A stretch of 64,000 bases of DNA, from NCBI RefSeq assembly GCF_014280965.1, contig NZ_JACODZ010000005.1, positions 248,001 to 312,000 of the forward strand, given 5' to 3'. The notes below the pieces were generated by a model. It made no database searches. It saw nothing but the letters and a program-made list of their open reading frames with translations, and had not been told where the DNA came from. Positions within the stretch are counted from its first letter, which is position 1. Each line of letters starts with the position of its first letter. The translations under genes were made by a program, and so were the position numbers. Below, piece after piece: positions 9,199 to 17,738 of this stretch. Origin of the DNA: Echinicola salinicaeni (lineage in GTDB: Bacteria; Bacteroidota; Bacteroidia; Cytophagales; Cyclobacteriaceae).

Positions 9199-10314
9199 AT
9201 GAGTTTAAGAAGAATGGCCATCTGGCCCACCTTACCACCAGACACCTATTTTAGACCCCCCAGCAATTTCACACCATTTCCTTTGGACCAGGAAAATTGC
9301 AGGATATTCAGCTTAGCCAGACATGCTATTTGGAATGCTTGCAAAACCATTGGACTCAAGGAAGGTGATGTAATACTTGTCCCCGCATATCATCATGGCT
9401 CAGAGATAGAATCGCTTATTCAAGCAGGACTGACGCTCAGATACTATGAACTCAATGAAATGCTTGAACCTGAGGAAGAAGAGCTTGAAGGACTTATAGA
9501 CGAAAGTGTCAAAGCATTTTATATCATACATTATTTAGGCTTTCCCCAAAACGTAAAATTCTGGAAAGAATGGTGTGATCAACATCATATTATTATGATT
9601 GAGGATGCAGCGCAGTCTTTTCTGGCTACCTATGACGGCCAACCTTTGGGTTCTTATGGCCAAATTGGGGTTTTTTGTCTCTATAAAACTTACGGGATAC
9701 CAGATGGTGGTGCAGTGGTCAGCACAGCTCCACCTTCATCACCAGCTAAAAACCAAAGCTCTGGAATGTGGCGAGTATTTAAGCGACATTTTAACTGGGT
9801 AGCCACCCACCGTCCTGAATTGGGATCGGTGCACCTTGTGTTTAGTCCTGCTTTAAGATGGCTTAAAAAACAATGGGATCGACCTCATCAGGAATTTGAT
9901 TTGAATGATCCAAACACACCTGCATCCAAAATGAGCTTAAACCTACTTCCGAAATTACTTTCTGAAGAAACTGCTCAAATCAGAAGAGATAATTATACCT
10001 ATCTACTCAAACATTTAGTTGATGTTGTTCCACTTCCATTTAGGGATTTACCTGATGGCGCAAGTCCTTTTGCATTCCCTGTGGAATTAGAAAACCCTGA
10101 AAATTTCCTAAATCTGATGAGAAAAAAAGGGGTTATGGGGCTATTATTTTGGATCAATCCCCACCCTTCCTTACCAGTGGAAAATTTTCCACACAGCAAA
10201 AAACTCAGACAAACAATTTTAGCTTTACCTGTTCATCAGGAACTCAACAAAACCGAATTGGACCAAATTGTAAAGGCTGCAAAAGAGGCACTTTATGCCC
10301 TTGAATATGCCTAA
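9199..10314 (+). CDS. DegT/DnrJ/EryC1/StrS-type aminotransferase
   Basis: A 371-residue PLP-dependent fold-type I enzyme of the DegT/AHBA-synthase family. Visible active-site elements are IEDAAQSF (D136 and Q139, which normally contact PLP) and FCLYKTYGIPDGGAVV, with K163 as the expected Schiff-base lysine. Family members usually convert a keto-sugar nucleotide to an amino sugar, an N-acylation target. The gene sits between two CelD-like acyltransferase genes, which suggests that the amine made here is the group they modify; this is inference. The C-terminal third is divergent and ends in LALPVHQELNKTELDQIV, a normal DegT ending. Length is typical of the family. Confidence 0.8.
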   Translation: MSLRRMAIWPTLPPDTYFRPPSNFTPFPLDQENCRIFSLARHAIWNACKTIGLKEGDVILVPAYHHGSEIESLIQAGLTLRYYELNEMLEPEEEELEGLIDESVKAFYIIHYLGFPQNVKFWKEWCDQHHIIMIEDAAQSFLATYDGQPLGSYGQIGVFCLYKTYGIPDGGAVVSTAPPSSPAKNQSSGMWRVFKRHFNWVATHRPELGSVHLVFSPALRWLKKQWDRPHQEFDLNDPNTPASKMSLNLLPKLLSEETAQIRRDNYTYLLKHLVDVVPLPFRDLPDGASPFAFPVELENPENFLNLMRKKGVMGLLFWINPHPSLPVENFPHSKKLRQTILALPVHQELNKTELDQIVKAAKEALYALEYA

Positions 10315-10365
10315 ACAGTTGATATTTTATATCCAATCTTTTATTATTTAATCTAAGATATTTTT

Positions 10366-11979
10366 ATGTCAAGTAATACTATTTTCAAGGAGAGAATAGA
10401 TTCGAAAAATAAAATCTATTCCCTTAATCTTCACCGGGGAAAAGAAGCTTTTGACCTTCTTTCTAATCGTAGATTTCAAAATAGCTGGGATAATCTCTAT
10501 ATCAACTGTCCCTGGGCAACCGTATTCCAACATAGATATTTCATCAGTTCTTGGTACAGAACATACCAAGAAAAGTTTCATCCGATAATCATCACTGAGC
10601 AATATGAGGATACCGTGATAGGAATGGTGCATCTTGCCGTACCTCTAAAAGAACTTAAGAAAAAATCCAGAATAAAAATCCTAGGAGCAGGTGAGTTCGA
10701 TTCAGAATACCAAGTCTGGCTTACCAAAGAAAATAATAATTCATTCATTACGAATGCCTTGAATTTATTACTGACTGAATTCCCAAAATGCAAAGTAATT
10801 TTCAGGTACCTTCCACCGAACACCCCCTTAAGTTGGATAGAGAGTCACAAATGGAAAAAAAAAGTAATCCTACAGGCTTCAAAAAGGCCGCTTATGGATA
10901 CCTATCATCCTGAATTTCCAAATTTGCTCCGAAAAAGACACCTTAAAGCAAAATACAATAGAATCAATAAGGCTGGGAATTTAAAATTGGAAGAGATAAA
11001 AGATCCCAAAGCATTCTCAGAATTGCTAAACTTTTTAAGAGACCAATATGACTTTAGGCAAGGGGCATTATTCAATAAAAATCAATTCCGAGAAGACCCA
11101 AACAAAGCACTGTTTTTAAAAGAATTATTTGAAGCAAATATACTCCATGTCAGTGTTTTAAAATTGAACGATGAAATAACTGCTTCTATAATTTCCATGA
11201 CCGATAAAAACTGGGTTCATATGGCAGGACTCATTTCCCATTCGCCTTTTCATTCCAAATATTCTCCGGGACTCGTCCAATTATATATGCTTGGAAGAAA
11301 ATTTTACTTTGAGCATATAGAGGTTTTTGACCTTACTCCGGGAAATGACCCTTATAAAGATCGACTGGCAACCCACCATGATTTAGCTTATGAATTGGTC
11401 ATAACAAAAAACAAATCATTTAAGTGCAAAAGGGCCGCCCGAAAAAGTTTTTTTGATGGACTATATAACTATGGCATCCTTCCCCAAAAATTCAAATTGC
11501 AATTTGAGAAAACCGTATACCTGATCAAAAACAAATACCAATACTTTCTATTCTCTTGGATTTGGTCCCTTATAAAAGGTTCTTTTTCCTCTTCTAAACC
11601 AAAACAGATCAAAGTCACTACAGTTCAATCCATTAACAAAGTCCCTACACCATTTAGGATAAATCACCTTGGGGACCTCCTCAATTATAAACAGCAAAAA
11701 AGCACCTTAACAAGGTGGGAATTTCTGGAGGATGCTTTAAAAAGATTTGAAAATGGCCAAATCTCCTATTCTATTTCAAAAGACCAAGAACTTCAATTTT
11801 GCGCCTGGGTGATAACACCAAGTAATAAAAAAAATGAAAGCAAAACAGATTTATCCTCCAAAGTGATAATCAATCAATATTTCATCAATGATAAATCCAT
11901 GGAAAATCTATTTTTAACTGATCTATATCAGCGTATTCAAATCACTTTTAAAACTGACCAGATCGTCATCAATAATTAA
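10366..11979 (+). CDS. CelD/FemAB-like GNAT protein, paralogue 2
   Basis: A 537-residue paralogue of the proteins at 7468 and 12042. It shares the N-terminal WDNLYINCPWATVFQHRYF block, the GAGEFDSEYQVWL segment, the basic LKAKYNRINKAGNLKLEEI helix and the GNAT-core ending FDLTPGNDPYKDRLATHHD. The C-terminal shared region starts near NHLGDLLNYKQQ and includes RWEFLEDALKRFENG, but its last part is more divergent and polar than in paralogue 1. No signal peptide or membrane helix is visible. It follows the aminotransferase by 51 bp in the same direction. Function is presumed acyl or aminoacyl transfer in EPS synthesis; the substrate is unknown. Confidence 0.68.
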   Translation: MSSNTIFKERIDSKNKIYSLNLHRGKEAFDLLSNRRFQNSWDNLYINCPWATVFQHRYFISSWYRTYQEKFHPIIITEQYEDTVIGMVHLAVPLKELKKKSRIKILGAGEFDSEYQVWLTKENNNSFITNALNLLLTEFPKCKVIFRYLPPNTPLSWIESHKWKKKVILQASKRPLMDTYHPEFPNLLRKRHLKAKYNRINKAGNLKLEEIKDPKAFSELLNFLRDQYDFRQGALFNKNQFREDPNKALFLKELFEANILHVSVLKLNDEITASIISMTDKNWVHMAGLISHSPFHSKYSPGLVQLYMLGRKFYFEHIEVFDLTPGNDPYKDRLATHHDLAYELVITKNKSFKCKRAARKSFFDGLYNYGILPQKFKLQFEKTVYLIKNKYQYFLFSWIWSLIKGSFSSSKPKQIKVTTVQSINKVPTPFRINHLGDLLNYKQQKSTLTRWEFLEDALKRFENGQISYSISKDQELQFCAWVITPSNKKNESKTDLSSKVIINQYFINDKSMENLFLTDLYQRIQITFKTDQIVINN

Positions 11980-12041
11980 TCTTAAGATCGATGTATCAGT
12001 ATAAACCTTGATTTATTATTTCAAATTTAATTTGAAGCAAC

Positions 12042-13718
12042 ATGACATCAGAAAAGTTATTCTTCAATAAAAATTCATCCCTTATGGAAAGCTCAGCTCC
12101 AGAAATAGAATTACTTTTTGGGGAAGAAGTGCTCAAAAGGCTTTCTAGGTCAGATATCTCAGAACTATGGAACCCCTTGATCGATGCATGCCCCTGGGCT
12201 ACTGCTTTTCAAAGATTGGAATTTGTAAGCAGTTGGTATGAATTATATCAAAAAGAATATACCCCCATTCTAATCCTAGAAACTATAGCAGATAAAATTA
12301 CTGGGATTTTCCCCTTGGCACTGGACAAAAGAAAGCACCTAATAGGTGCGGGAGCAGACCAAGCCGAATACCAAGTTTGGGTGTACCAGACTACAAATTG
12401 TCAATATTTTCTAGACCGATCACTTCATATGCTTTGGAATAAGATTTCTCCTGAAGCAATACATTTAAAGTATCTACCAGAAGGAATTCCACTTGAAACA
12501 TTTTCTCAAAAGCATTTTTGGAAAAAAAGAAGCCAAATAAAAGTCCACAGGCATCCCATTCTTTCAACATTCAGTGAGAAACCATATTTAGAGATCAAAA
12601 AAAAGAATAAGAGAGAAAAACTCAACCGACTAAAAAGACAAGGAGAACTTCAATTCATTAAAATCAATGAATGGAATGAATTTACTGAAATCTTAGATGA
12701 ATTAATTATACAAAGTGACTTCAGAAAAGGGGCAGTTTATAACCGCATGCTATTTAAAGTAGACCCATTGAGAAGAGATTTTATGATGGGGCTCTTTAAA
12801 AATAGATTGTTGCATGTCTCCTTGCTGAAACTAAACGAAGAAATCATCGCTTCCAATGTAGGAGTAATGGGAAAAAATTGGGTCCACCTGCAAGGCATTA
12901 ATACCCATTCGCCCTTCTATGCAAAACACTCTCCCGGGATCCTCCACTTTTTGATGTTAGCCCAAGATCTAAAAGCAGAAAATATTGAAATATTTGACCT
13001 GACACCTGGAGCGGACACCTATAAAAGTAGCTTAGCGAGTGAATTCAAGACAGCCTACGAGTTGACTATACAAAGTCCCTCAAAAGTTCTGATCAATGAA
13101 TGGAAAAACAATTTTATAATAAACACAAAAAAACAATTAAAGGGTATAGGCTATAATGAAGCCCGATTAAGAAAAATCAAATCCCATTTACTATTTGTAA
13201 AAAACAAGTGGAAGCACTTGCTAAAGCAAGGGCCATTACTTCACTTACAAAAAGCCTATTCAAATAAAATGAGTAAAACATCAGTTCAGATCATTGTGAT
13301 AAACAATAAGATTAAAAATGATACTACCTTAAATATTCAAAAAAACAACCTAAACGATTTGTTAAAATATGAAGCAAACCATGAAACTCTTCCCATGCAG
13401 GCCTTTCTAATGGACTGTATGAAAAAATTCGAAGAAGGGCAAGAATGTTGGACTTATGTGAAGGAAGGCAAACTGCAAACTTTAGCTTGGTTTACAGAAA
13501 TTCCCAAAAACAGTCTAATTACTGCTGACCAAATCAAGCTTTCCAATCTGAACGGCATATTTCAGGAATTTTACTTAGGAAATAAAGGCAACAATCACAT
13601 CAAACCATTTATACTGAAGCTTATATCATTAAAAACTATTGAAGGTAAAGAATTACTTTTCTATACCAATAATAAAAAAATTCAGAAAATTTTAATGGAT
13701 ATAAAGGTTCCAAATTAG
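12042..13718 (+). CDS. CelD/FemAB-like GNAT protein, paralogue 3
   Basis: A 558-residue third paralogue. Shared landmarks are LWNPLIDACPWATAFQRLEF, GAGADQAEYQVWV, the basic KREKLNRLKRQGELQFIKI helix, NWVHLQGINTHSPFYAKHSP and FDLTPGADTYKSSLASE. The C-terminal domain appears again as NNLNDLLKYEANHETLPMQ with FLMDCMKKFEEGQE. The N-terminus may have a few extra residues before the conserved block; a second ATG lies 14 codons in. Divergence from its neighbours is substantial, so the triplication is old or fast evolving. It is followed by an 81-bp AT-rich gap and a deacetylase gene, as in known EPS loci pairing FemAB-like proteins with deacetylases. Confidence 0.68.
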   Translation: MTSEKLFFNKNSSLMESSAPEIELLFGEEVLKRLSRSDISELWNPLIDACPWATAFQRLEFVSSWYELYQKEYTPILILETIADKITGIFPLALDKRKHLIGAGADQAEYQVWVYQTTNCQYFLDRSLHMLWNKISPEAIHLKYLPEGIPLETFSQKHFWKKRSQIKVHRHPILSTFSEKPYLEIKKKNKREKLNRLKRQGELQFIKINEWNEFTEILDELIIQSDFRKGAVYNRMLFKVDPLRRDFMMGLFKNRLLHVSLLKLNEEIIASNVGVMGKNWVHLQGINTHSPFYAKHSPGILHFLMLAQDLKAENIEIFDLTPGADTYKSSLASEFKTAYELTIQSPSKVLINEWKNNFIINTKKQLKGIGYNEARLRKIKSHLLFVKNKWKHLLKQGPLLHLQKAYSNKMSKTSVQIIVINNKIKNDTTLNIQKNNLNDLLKYEANHETLPMQAFLMDCMKKFEEGQECWTYVKEGKLQTLAWFTEIPKNSLITADQIKLSNLNGIFQEFYLGNKGNNHIKPFILKLISLKTIEGKELLFYTNNKKIQKILMDIKVPN

Positions 13719-13799
13719 ACTGTTAATATTAATTTCAGCCTAATTTTTAGGAAATTAATACATTTTTAAGACCGTAGAATAACCCAAATAAAACAAAGT

Positions 13800-14759
13800 A
13801 TGAAACCCAATTTCAGTAATATTTTTAAATGGGGCCTTGCACAAACAATGATCAGTACAGGCATGGTAAAAAATGCCATCCAAAGATCTATGAATGGCGA
13901 ACATATCTTGGCCGTTTACTTTCATGACCCCAGTAAAAAGGAATTTGAGTCAGCTGTAAAATGGCTCTTAAAACATGATTTTCAATTCATTTCCCCTGAG
14001 GACTTACTTATGATAGCTCAAAACAAGCAGCCATTTCCCAAAGGAGCTATTATGATCACAGTAGATGATGGCTGGAAAAACAATGAGGAAAACATAGTCA
14101 AGGTAGCCAATAAACATAAAATACCTGTTTGTATTTTTATTGCAACCGAAGCCGTCGAAACAGGGAACTATTGGTGGCCAAAGGTCATGCATGCTAATCA
14201 AATTCACCAAAAGGGTATACCTGATGTGCAGCAACTTAAAAAGGTCCCAAATGCAAAGAGATTAGAACTGATCAATAAAATAACTACTACAGGAACCAGG
14301 GAGCGTGAAGCAATGGATATTGAACAAATCAAAAGAATTTCCAAATCTCCTTATGTACATCTAGGTGCCCATACGCATACACATCCAATATTGCCTAATT
14401 GCTCCTATGAGCAATCCTTGAAAGAACTCAAATCTTCAAAGGAAAAACTGGAAAAATGGATCGGAAAACCTGTTATTTCTTTCGCCTACCCAAATGGAGA
14501 TTTTACCCAAAGAGAGATCAATATTCTCAACCAATTAAATTATCAATTGGCATTTACATGTGAACCTACAGGCATTAAGAGACAAAACCTCCTGAGCCCA
14601 TTAAAAATCCCACGATTTGCATTTTTGGAAGGGGCTACAATGGATGAAAATATATGTAGGATGATGGGTATTTGGCAACCCCTCAGGGATAAATTTAGGT
14701 ATACAGTATTTCATCAGAAGACAGAATATTCTGAATATAAGTTCCAAAAGCAATCTTAA
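13800..14759 (+). CDS. Polysaccharide deacetylase, NodB homology (CE4-like)
   Basis: A 319-residue deacetylase-like protein. The NodB motif 1 is ITVDDGW with D89 (catalytic base) and D90 (metal ligand); motif 2 is AHTHTHP with H191 and H195 as metal ligands; the later FAYPNGDFTQ corresponds to motif 3. These residues are the metal-binding and catalytic set of carbohydrate esterase family 4, which removes N- or O-acetyl groups from polysaccharides. No clear signal peptide is present, so it may act on cytoplasmic or lipid-linked intermediates. It is the last plus-strand gene of the EPS locus. The next gene is convergent, and I see no strong terminator in the 41-bp gap. Confidence 0.85.
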   Translation: MKPNFSNIFKWGLAQTMISTGMVKNAIQRSMNGEHILAVYFHDPSKKEFESAVKWLLKHDFQFISPEDLLMIAQNKQPFPKGAIMITVDDGWKNNEENIVKVANKHKIPVCIFIATEAVETGNYWWPKVMHANQIHQKGIPDVQQLKKVPNAKRLELINKITTTGTREREAMDIEQIKRISKSPYVHLGAHTHTHPILPNCSYEQSLKELKSSKEKLEKWIGKPVISFAYPNGDFTQREINILNQLNYQLAFTCEPTGIKRQNLLSPLKIPRFAFLEGATMDENICRMMGIWQPLRDKFRYTVFHQKTEYSEYKFQKQS

Positions 14760-14800
14760 TCTGCATCAAAGACTGGCTAAATATTCACCCAGCGACCGTA

Positions 14801-15583
14801 CTATCGCGTCATTTCTTCTAAGCTACTATTTTCATTCCCTATACGAATATCGTCATAATACAGCACTCTCTTTTTGGTGTCGGAGGTTTTATGGCCATTC
14901 CATGCCCACTTGTATAAGCCTACTTTCCATCTTGGATTTTCATATCCGGACTTCATATTTCGACCATTTAACTGAAGGATTTGTTCACCATTGATCCAAA
15001 CCTTCACAAGACCTTCATCATTTGGCGCATGCACTATATGAAAGACTAATTGAGTCCAACTATCCTTGGGAACATTGCTCAAAATATGATCCTTATACCT
15101 ATTGTCCCTACCAATGGAGCGAAAAATAAGCTGATCATTTCTGATTTGTAGAGAATTTGGTGGGCTCCCAGCTCCGCCCTGATGCCACTGACTAATAATT
15201 TCCCGGTAACTGTCCTTTTCAAACGAAACTGCAGGAAAATAGATAGCAAAAGAATACCATCTATCCAATCTTACCTGTTCTGGAAATAAAACCTCTGCCC
15301 TAGTCCCATTTGCCACCATTTCATCTGTATCCCGAAGTTCAAACCTTCCTGAATAAAGACCTTTAAAAACAGGGTCCTGAACTAAGGTGAAAGAATAATC
15401 ATGGGATAACTGTTTATGAATATTACTGAAAGATGAATTTCCTTCAAAAGTTTCTTCAAACAATAAGGACAGAGAATTACTTAAAATCTTGTTTCCAGTA
15501 GGTACTATGATCTCCTCTTCCACAGATGAATCCGTATCTGTGCAGGCGCAAATCAAAATAATAAAAATCAATCGTAATAACAC
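14801..15583 (-). CDS. Polysaccharide-lyase-like lipoprotein 1 (heparin-lyase-I-like)
   Basis: A 260-residue lipoprotein, the simplest of four paralogues. The only reasonable start is GTG 15583; an in-frame TAG lies just upstream and no ATG is available. The leader is short, with lipobox ICAC and lipidated C14. The body (about 40-258) matches the heparin-lyase-I-like jelly roll: FELRDTDEMVANGTRAEVLF, SQWHQG at 131-136, VFHIVHAPNDEGLVKVWING and PRWKVGLYKWAWNG. Enzymes of this fold cleave uronate-containing polysaccharides by beta-elimination; activity here is inferred. It lacks the linker and C-terminal modules of its neighbours. It lies convergent to the EPS locus, 41 bp from the deacetylase gene. 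Confidence 0.75.
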   Translation of the reverse strand: MLLRLIFIILICACTDTDSSVEEEIIVPTGNKILSNSLSLLFEETFEGNSSFSNIHKQLSHDYSFTLVQDPVFKGLYSGRFELRDTDEMVANGTRAEVLFPEQVRLDRWYSFAIYFPAVSFEKDSYREIISQWHQGGAGSPPNSLQIRNDQLIFRSIGRDNRYKDHILSNVPKDSWTQLVFHIVHAPNDEGLVKVWINGEQILQLNGRNMKSGYENPRWKVGLYKWAWNGHKTSDTKKRVLYYDDIRIGNENSSLEEMTR

Positions 15584-15693
15584 TTCCTTTCTCGATTGGT
15601 TCTATATACAATATAACTAAAAATTAACACAAACACTTGACTAACAGAGCTATAATATCGATACATAAACTTACTGAATACAATTTACCTTAA

Positions 15694-15742
15694 ATAAAAA
15701 AACAGCCTACCTTCATCCTATTTTGGATTCGGTAGACTGTCA
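15694..15742 (-). terminator. Minus-strand intrinsic terminator
   Basis: Read on the minus strand: arms ACAGTCTACC and GGTAGGCTGT (one wobble) followed by a run of seven Ts. It lies between lyase-like genes 2 and 1 and probably ends the unit from 15900. Confidence 0.65.
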
Positions 15743-15844
15743 AAACAAACTACACCAATTTTTTAGTTATTGCAATTAAACTTAATGGGTTGATTGTAAT
15801 AATTTATACTCAGTAATAATTCATATTATTGTTAGAAGTGAAAT

Positions 15845-15895
15845 GGAAGAAAGCATTGGGCTGATCCCTAAGATATCCTTGCCCAATGCTTTTCC
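15845..15895 (-). terminator. Hairpin after lyase-like gene 2
   Basis: Arms AAGCATTGGGC and GCCCAATGCTT, 11 bp each, just past the stop at 15900. On the minus strand the tail is TTTCTTCC, so it may be weaker than the second hairpin 110 bp further on. Confidence 0.5.
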
Positions 15896-15899
15896 TTTT

Positions 15900-17546
15900 T
15901 TAATTGATAGAAGTTTTCTTTCCAGAAATAATGGCAAAGCTGAAAGTTTCAGACTCACCGGCCACTTTTTCACCATCAATTTCAAAATAGGGAGTAATCT
16001 TTAACTGGTAATCACCAGGATATAATCCTTCTCCATACCAATAATTACCATTGCCATTATCTCCACTCAATGAAAATGGAGCGCTTTCACTTAAATTATC
16101 TCTTTCGGCTTCTCCGCTTAATTCCAAAAGGACCTCTGCAGGAGTTGTACCTTCATAGTTTGGGACAATAGAAAGTCTGTGGTCTTTGGCTGTGATCTTA
16201 GCTCCTGAATTGAATTCTCCAATTGCTTTGTCTGAGCTAGTGTTGATCAATGTAAGGCTGTTGACATCAAAATCAGGTAAATGAGGAATCATACTTGTGC
16301 TCTCCAAAATGGCATTTTCATCTGCTGCAGTGATGGTAAAGCTGAATGTCTGTACTGGACCTGCCACTTTCTGACCATTTACATTATAGAAAGGGGTAAC
16401 TGATAATTCATAATCACCAGGGTAAAGACCTTCGCCATACCAAAAGTTACCGGCACCATCATCACCACTTAGGGAAAAAGGAGCTGCATCATCTATTGAA
16501 CTTCTATTGGAAGTACCGCTTAAATCAAATTTAACTTCAACGGGTTCGCTTCCTTCCTCAAAGTTAGGAACTATAGAAAGCCTATGGTCCTTTGCTCCAA
16601 TGGTAGCTTGATATTGAAAATCCCCCACCGGTTCATCACTACTCGTATTTATTAAAGTAAGGCTTTTGATTGGTCCCTCACTTGGTACTTCATTTCCATC
16701 CTCTGGATCTGGTTCTGGGTTTGGCGCAGGAGATTCCCCCATAGAGCTCATTTCCTCAAAAGAAGCATCTTTATTTCCTAATCTTACATTATCAAAGAAA
16801 AGTACTCTTCTCTTTGAATCAGTCGTTTCGGATCCATTCCAGTCATCTTTGTAAATACCCATTTTCCATCTAGGCAAATCATACCTAGCATCCATATTTC
16901 CACCTTCAAGGTCAATCACCTTTTGTCCGTCTAACCAAATCTCTACGAGACCATCACTTCCTGAGGAGTGGACAACATGAAATACAACGTCCATCCACTG
17001 ATCTTTTTGGACTGGAGCAAGATCATATTTTTTTCTATTGTCAGCATGATCTCCATGTTCTAGTTGAAACCGATCATTGGTGACCCTGAATGTTAGGGTA
17101 GGACTTCCTGTTCCTGCTCCTTGATGCCACTGACTAATGATATCGTAGTTACTATCTATTTTATAATCAGCTGACGGAAGATAAAGTGTATAAGAATACC
17201 ATCTCTCCTTTTCGGACATTCTTGGAAACAATGCTTCTGCTCTTGTTCCATTGGAGGCCATATCATCAGTATCGTTCAGTTCAAAACGACCAGAAAAATC
17301 ACCTGAAAAAACAGGGCTTTTAGTTACCCCAAATCCGTATGATTCCGCATACTGCATGGTGGCAAAAGAAAATGGATCGCTCTCTTCAAAGGTCTCCTGA
17401 TAGAGGATGTTTGGAGACTGAACAGTTGCTGAATAGCTTTCATTTCCTTCAATATCATTTTCTGGTACCATTTCGCAGGCAGTTCCCGCTAGCCCCAAAG
17501 CAATGACCGCTGTCAAAGCTTTGAAATAGCCTAATTGATTTTGCAT
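15900..17546 (-). CDS. Polysaccharide-lyase-like lipoprotein 2 with two C-terminal modules
   Basis: A 548-residue lipoprotein: signal peptide with lipidated C24 (LAGTAC), lyase-like domain at about 47-262 containing SQWHQG (138-143) and VVHSSGSDGLVEIWLDG, an acidic Pro-rich linker at 270-292, then two tandem modules at about 294-406 and 428-540. Each module starts SLTLINTSSD, continues KDHRLSIVPN and ends with YGEGLYPGDY near a TPY/TPF. They look like beta-sandwich domains, possibly for glycan binding or spacing. The acidic residues after the lipid cysteine could favour export to the cell surface. Its stop codon is followed on the minus strand by a hairpin with 11-bp arms. Confidence 0.75.
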   Translation of the reverse strand: MQNQLGYFKALTAVIALGLAGTACEMVPENDIEGNESYSATVQSPNILYQETFEESDPFSFATMQYAESYGFGVTKSPVFSGDFSGRFELNDTDDMASNGTRAEALFPRMSEKERWYSYTLYLPSADYKIDSNYDIISQWHQGAGTGSPTLTFRVTNDRFQLEHGDHADNRKKYDLAPVQKDQWMDVVFHVVHSSGSDGLVEIWLDGQKVIDLEGGNMDARYDLPRWKMGIYKDDWNGSETTDSKRRVLFFDNVRLGNKDASFEEMSSMGESPAPNPEPDPEDGNEVPSEGPIKSLTLINTSSDEPVGDFQYQATIGAKDHRLSIVPNFEEGSEPVEVKFDLSGTSNRSSIDDAAPFSLSGDDGAGNFWYGEGLYPGDYELSVTPFYNVNGQKVAGPVQTFSFTITAADENAILESTSMIPHLPDFDVNSLTLINTSSDKAIGEFNSGAKITAKDHRLSIVPNYEGTTPAEVLLELSGEAERDNLSESAPFSLSGDNGNGNYWYGEGLYPGDYQLKITPYFEIDGEKVAGESETFSFAIISGKKTSIN

Positions 17547-17667
17547 ATTATTCCGTTGATTTATTTTTAACTTGTTGAAGTGGCATTGTCAAACCCACTT
17601 CATTCAAAACATGATTAATTAGTGTTTTTAGATTTATTAGGAACTCAAGAATCTTTGTCCCTTTGGA

Positions 17668-17714
17668 CATAAAAAAGGTGGCAAATCTTAGTTAGGATTG
17701 TACCACCTTTTATT
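17668..17714 (-). terminator. Terminator after lyase-like gene 3
   Basis: On the minus strand, arms AAGGTGG and CCACCTT with partial inner pairing are followed by six Ts, 27 bp past the stop. Confidence 0.7.
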
Positions 17715-17738
17715 AACTCAAAACTTAAAGGATTTTCA

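Noticed and set aside
9599-9802. 67-codon frame inside the aminotransferase gene in another frame
   Set aside because: Fully inside a well-supported gene and lacks any family resemblance.
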